Source: an uncultured Polaribacter sp. (GTDB lineage: Bacteria > Bacteroidota > Bacteroidia > Flavobacteriales > Flavobacteriaceae). From it: a DNA stretch of 8,974 nt. The translations under genes and the position numbers were made by a program. The stretch's first letter is position 1; every line of letters begins with the position of its first letter. Location: positions 1 through 8,974 of the forward strand of contig CAJXAS010000069.1 in the NCBI GenBank assembly GCA_913050305.1, read 5' to 3'. Under the pieces are notes generated by a model. The model was not told the DNA's origin. It made no database searches and worked only from the letters and a program-made list of their open reading frames with translations. Shown in pieces: positions 6,019-8,974 of this stretch.

Positions 6019-7098
6019 TTATTTGTAATTAGAAATTCCGCCTGTTAAACTGAATGCCTCTAAATCTGGATATTTGTTTCTTAATTTTACGGTTGCCTTG
6101 TAACTATTTAGCCCTTTTTGACAAACCATTATATATGTTTTACTTTTATCAATAATTATTTTGTCTGCGTCAAAATCGTTTATATGAATGGTTTGTTGCA
6201 CATTAAAAGGAAGTTTTAAATCATTTAAAACAGCAATAATTTCTAGGTTGACATCTTTAATTTTCTCTTTTAACGCTGTTGCAGAAATTTGAAAATCCTG
6301 ATTTTGAGCCATACAAGTCATATCCGTATATGTTTGTACTTTGAAAATTTTAGTAATTTTTTCTTTTAAAAATATCGATTTTAACTTTATTTTTAGTTGT
6401 GTGTTTTGCAGTGAATTGTATATTAATAATTGATTTGTTAACAGCATCCCAGTCCCTGTAATCAACTTTAAAACTTCATTTACTTGCTGTGTAGCAATCA
6501 TACCTACAATGGCATTTAGCGTTCCTGCCTCCTCGCAATTAGGAATATCAGTAGCTATTTTTGGAAAAGCGTCTCTTAAATTTGCTGAATAGCTTCCGTC
6601 TTTTTGTAATACATTAAAGGTGGCAATATAGCCATCAAACTTATACAAAGAGCCATAAACCAAAGGTGTGTTTGCAATAACACAAGCGTCGTTTAATAAA
6701 TATTTTGTTGGTAAAGAATCGGTCCCATCCACAACAACATCAACGTTTTCAATGAAGTCAAAAACGTTTTGTTTTGTAATTGCTTTATTGGTAAAACGCA
6801 CTTCGGTATAGGGTGCTCTCTTTTTTATAAATGTTGTTAAAACTTCCACTTTCGGTTTATCTATATCTTCTAAGGTGTAAAAAACTTGCCTGTGTAAATT
6901 GGAAACAGCAACAGTATCAAAATCTATCAAATGTATTTTTCCAATACCACTTGCCGCTAAATAAACTGCAATAGGACTTCCCAAACCACCACAACCCACT
7001 ACTAAAACAGAAGCGTCTTGTAGTTTTTGTTGCCCTACTTCACCTATTTCCTGTAAGGTTATTTGACGTTTGAAAAGTTGGTTTTTTGTTGGTTTCAT
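6019..7098 (-). CDS. MoeB/ThiF/HesA-family adenylyltransferase with C-terminal rhodanese domain
   Basis: E1-like enzymes of this family adenylate the C-terminal glycine of a sulfur-carrier protein (MoaD or ThiS). Visible motifs are FKRQI (9-13) with the Arg finger, the nucleotide loop GCGGLGSP (35-42), DFDTVAVSNLHRQ (59-71), GTD (125-127) and NCEEAG (187-192) with the conserved Cys188. The two CxxC pairs that bind zinc in MoeB and MOCS3 are absent. A rhodanese-like tail (about 272-359) keeps the sulfur-carrying Cys326 in CQKGLNSY, though its first half is poorly conserved. The MoeB-plus-rhodanese layout matches MoeZ/MOCS3, which also thiocarboxylate the carrier. Neighbouring moaC, mobA-like and moeA genes favour a molybdopterin role with MoaD; a thiamine role cannot be excluded. 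The start codon overlaps the upstream stop in an ATGA. Confidence 0.88.
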   Translation of the reverse strand: MKPTKNQLFKRQITLQEIGEVGQQKLQDASVLVVGCGGLGSPIAVYLAASGIGKIHLIDFDTVAVSNLHRQVFYTLEDIDKPKVEVLTTFIKKRAPYTEVRFTNKAITKQNVFDFIENVDVVVDGTDSLPTKYLLNDACVIANTPLVYGSLYKFDGYIATFNVLQKDGSYSANLRDAFPKIATDIPNCEEAGTLNAIVGMIATQQVNEVLKLITGTGMLLTNQLLIYNSLQNTQLKIKLKSIFLKEKITKIFKVQTYTDMTCMAQNQDFQISATALKEKIKDVNLEIIAVLNDLKLPFNVQQTIHINDFDADKIIIDKSKTYIMVCQKGLNSYKATVKLRNKYPDLEAFSLTGGISNYK

Positions 7099-8207
7099 TT
7101 TAATTCTTGAATCTCTTTTTTAGCAACCTCAAACTCTTCTGGAGTATTTATATTTCGTATAAAATCATCTGCTATTTCTACAATTTCAACATTAGAATTA
7201 ATAAGCATTTTACGCGGACAAGAATAACCTTGTGCTAAATATTGCAATAAAATAGGGTATGCTTTTGGTTCGTAAATAGTAATTAAAGGTTCTACAAATT
7301 CCTTACCTAACCCTTTAACGGCAGTGGCAACTTTACTCGGGTTTCTATGTTTTAATAACAATTGAATAATTTCTGCATTTACAAAAGGAACATCTGCAGC
7401 CAATACAAACCAAGCGGCATTTGGGTCTTTTTGAAATGCGGAGCAAATCCCTCCAAAAGGACCTAAATTTAAAAATTTATCTGAAATTTCTTGCGTATTT
7501 TCTGAGGTTTTTTCAACAGAATAATAGGTTTCTAAATTGCTGTTTTCTAATAATTCTTTCGCAAATTCTTTTTGAGGTTTACCAAAATAATTCAAATTAG
7601 ACTTATCCTGGCCCATTCTAATACTTTTACCACCAACTAAAACCAACCCTTTTACAACTGCAATTTTTTCTTGTATCAAATTATGAATATGATTTGTAAT
7701 TGCATCCACTTCGTCAATGGTGTAACAAATTATATTTTTTATATGTGGATATTTCTCTTCTAAAAAAGAAAAATACTCGGTATCTTCTGTTAGTTTAATT
7801 ATAAACTGAATGCGATCTAATTGTTCTAATCTTTTTAAAACCGAAGCTTCTTTTGCTGCATCTAAAATTAGAATTTGTTTTGTTCCTTGATAATGATTCC
7901 CATTGATAAATACATAATCGTATTGTGCAAAATCTAACCGTTGCTGAAACTTATTTACGTTTCCAGAAGTTGTTATTTGAACATTTCCTTCATGATGAAA
8001 CACAAATTCTGACAACCTATTTTTTTCCACATCTTTTGCGTGTGATGCGTCAAAATAAGCAATTTTATAGTTCGGTAACTTCTGAGAAATTTTAGACACC
8101 AAATTAGAAATAGTGTTACAATTTGTACCTAAAATTGAAATTTCGTTGGCTGCAAAATTATCATTATTTCGTCTTAATAAGTTTGTGTGTTTTGTATGTT
8201 TAGACAT
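7095..8207 (-). CDS. MobA-type molybdenum cofactor nucleotidyltransferase with N-terminal MobB-like domain
   Basis: The C-terminal half (about 185-370) is a MobA-like transferase: LVGGKSIRMGQDKSNL (190-205) is the nucleotide-binding signature, GPFGGICSAF (249-258) and LAADVPF (269-275, Asp272 likely binding Mg) follow, and NINTPEEF (352-359) closes the domain. MobA joins GMP to molybdopterin to make the guanine dinucleotide cofactor; a related enzyme uses CTP, and I cannot tell the nucleotide from sequence. At 370 residues it is nearly twice the length of E. coli MobA. The extra N-terminus (about 20-180) alternates strands and helices like a P-loop domain (ISILG, KIAYFDA, YDYVFINGNH) and resembles MobB, but the Walker A lysine and glycines are missing (GTNCNTISN). 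Its start overlaps moaC by 8 bases and its stop overlaps the MoeB-like gene by 4. Confidence 0.85.
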   Translation of the reverse strand: MSKHTKHTNLLRRNNDNFAANEISILGTNCNTISNLVSKISQKLPNYKIAYFDASHAKDVEKNRLSEFVFHHEGNVQITTSGNVNKFQQRLDFAQYDYVFINGNHYQGTKQILILDAAKEASVLKRLEQLDRIQFIIKLTEDTEYFSFLEEKYPHIKNIICYTIDEVDAITNHIHNLIQEKIAVVKGLVLVGGKSIRMGQDKSNLNYFGKPQKEFAKELLENSNLETYYSVEKTSENTQEISDKFLNLGPFGGICSAFQKDPNAAWFVLAADVPFVNAEIIQLLLKHRNPSKVATAVKGLGKEFVEPLITIYEPKAYPILLQYLAQGYSCPRKMLINSNVEIVEIADDFIRNINTPEEFEVAKKEIQELK

Positions 8208-8676
8208 TTTTAATATCAGATTTTCCTCCTGTTTTTTCCAACAACTTTACTTCTTTAATCACCATTTCTTGACTGATGCTTTTACACATATCATAAATAG
8301 TTAAGCACGTAATGTTTGCGCCTGTTAGTGCTTCCATTTCTACGCCGGTTTTTCCTTCAATAGTTACTTCACAAAGCACCTTTATATGTTCAGAATCTAT
8401 AATTTTAATATCAATATCAACACCATTAATCAATAATGGATGACACATAGGTATTAATTCTGAAGTCTTTTTTACACCTTGAATTCCAGCAATAATTGCT
8501 GTTTGAAAAACAGGTCCTTTTTTGGTGATTAACTCCTCATTTGTAAAATGAGAAATTATTGCTGCCCCCAAAAACATCGTTGCTTTTGCAATGGCGGTTC
8601 TTTTGGTAATTTTCTTATCAGAAACATTTACCATTTTAGGGTTTCCTTTATGATTTAAATGACTGAATTCACTCAT
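8200..8676 (-). CDS. moaC: Cyclic pyranopterin monophosphate synthase MoaC
   Basis: MoaC turns the MoaA product, 3',8-cyclo-7,8-dihydro-GTP, into cyclic pyranopterin monophosphate, the first stable intermediate of molybdenum cofactor synthesis. The 158-residue protein is full length and carries all family signatures: MVNVSDK (15-21), KKTSELIPMCHPL (69-81) with His79, GVEMEALTG (111-119), IYDMCK (127-132) with catalytic Asp129, and KTGGKSD (148-154) with two conserved lysines. It is a soluble cytoplasmic enzyme, hexameric in E. coli. The ATG at 8676 sits in an ATGA overlap with the moeA stop, so translation is probably coupled. moaA, which supplies its substrate, is not in the window. Confidence 0.97.
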   Translation of the reverse strand: MSEFSHLNHKGNPKMVNVSDKKITKRTAIAKATMFLGAAIISHFTNEELITKKGPVFQTAIIAGIQGVKKTSELIPMCHPLLINGVDIDIKIIDSEHIKVLCEVTIEGKTGVEMEALTGANITCLTIYDMCKSISQEMVIKEVKLLEKTGGKSDIKNV

Positions 8677-8974
8677 TCTCTATATTTTAGTATCGGATAA
8701 ACTTCTCCTTTTTTAAACTCAATTTTATCACTTGGTAACTGAATAAAAGCATCTGCCTTTACTAAACTAGCTAGATCTCCAGAACCATTGCCAGTAATTG
8801 GATACGCCATTAATTTACCGTTTTCACTCGCTAATTTCACTTGTAAAAAATACGCTAAATTTGGCTTAAAGTTGATACCCTCTGCTAAAATAGCAGTTTC
8901 TTCTTTAACTTCCAACCCCACTGATTTATAATACCAAGGATAAAAATACGCTAAACAATTTACAAATGTCGAAA
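8673..8974 (-). CDS. moeA: Molybdopterin molybdotransferase MoeA, C-terminal part (cut by window edge)
   Basis: The frame is open from the window edge to a TGA at 8675-8673, giving about 100 residues of a protein usually near 400 long. The first visible residues, STFVNCLAYFYPWYYKSVG, fit the helix that follows the PGNPVS motif of MoeA domain III, with the first Ser probably ending that motif. The rest is the beta-barrel domain IV, including YPITGNGSGDLASLV and a final GEVYPILKYRE. MoeA inserts molybdate into adenylated molybdopterin. A GTG at 8921 could look like a start but lies inside the domain and is not one. The gene is the furthest upstream visible in the operon and overlaps moaC by 4 bases; the operon promoter must lie beyond the window. 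Confidence 0.92.
   Translation of the reverse strand, partial: STFVNCLAYFYPWYYKSVGLEVKEETAILAEGINFKPNLAYFLQVKLASENGKLMAYPITGNGSGDLASLVKADAFIQLPSDKIEFKKGEVYPILKYRE

Noticed and set aside
8113..8304. 63-codon + strand frame across the moaC/mobA junction
   Set aside because: Both genes on the other strand are certain; the frame is Phe/Cys-rich as expected from reverse reading of Lys/Glu-rich code.
8673..8921. GTG at 8921 as the start of a separate 82-residue protein
   Set aside because: The frame stays open to the window edge and the upstream residues continue the MoeA domain III/IV match, so this is the tail of a larger gene.
1..8974. CRISPR arrays, insertion sequences, tRNA or rRNA genes, defence systems
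   Set aside because: No spaced direct repeats, terminal inverted repeats, transposase, cloverleaf or defence-family protein was found on either strand by reading.

Overview
The window is about 30% G+C by eye and comes from a member of the Bacteroidota, almost certainly the family Flavobacteriaceae. The evidence is the pair of gliding-motility genes gldE and gldD, the flavobacterial run mutY-ssb-gldE-gldD, Bacteroidota-type promoter elements (TTTG ... TAnnTTTG) and the near absence of Shine-Dalgarno sequences before genes. The proteins look Polaribacter/Tenacibaculum-like, but that is only an impression; genus cannot be fixed from here.

Left part (1-808). Reading leftwards on the minus strand are an HU-family DNA-binding protein (377-667), a 30-residue very basic protein resembling the bS22/mS38 (AURKAIP1/COX24) ribosomal family (235-327), a hairpin terminator overlapping its stop codon (217-244), a leader of about 180 bases with several small hairpins, and the first 18 codons of ribonuclease G (rng), cut by the window edge. 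A good Bacteroidota promoter drives the HU gene from the 141-base divergent spacer shared with mutY.

Middle (809-4223). Reading rightwards are mutY (adenine glycosylase guarding against 8-oxoguanine), ssb (single-stranded DNA-binding protein), gldE (CBS/CorC-type membrane protein, TTG start) and gldD (lipoprotein). Spacing is tight: 40 bases, 20 bases, then an 8-base overlap. The last two genes belong to the gliding/type IX secretion machinery and the first two to DNA maintenance.

Right part (4240-8974). Reading leftwards from the right edge is a compact molybdenum-cofactor operon: moeA (only its C-terminal third or so is in the window), moaC, a two-domain MobA-type nucleotidyltransferase with a degenerate MobB-like N-terminus, and a MoeB/ThiF-type adenylyltransferase with a rhodanese tail. 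All junctions overlap by 4-8 bases. A membrane-anchored MutS-like ATPase follows nine bases later and probably rides on the same transcript. It converges on gldD with 16 bases between stop codons. MoaC makes cyclic pyranopterin monophosphate, the MoeB-like enzyme would activate the sulfur carrier MoaD, MoeA inserts molybdate and MobA attaches a nucleotide; moaA, moaD and moaE are not in the window.

I see no mobile element, CRISPR array, tRNA, rRNA, phage gene or defence cassette. This is mostly core chromosome. The points most worth a second look are the structured rng leader with an embedded short ORF, the small basic protein gene, and the membrane-anchored MutS-like protein.
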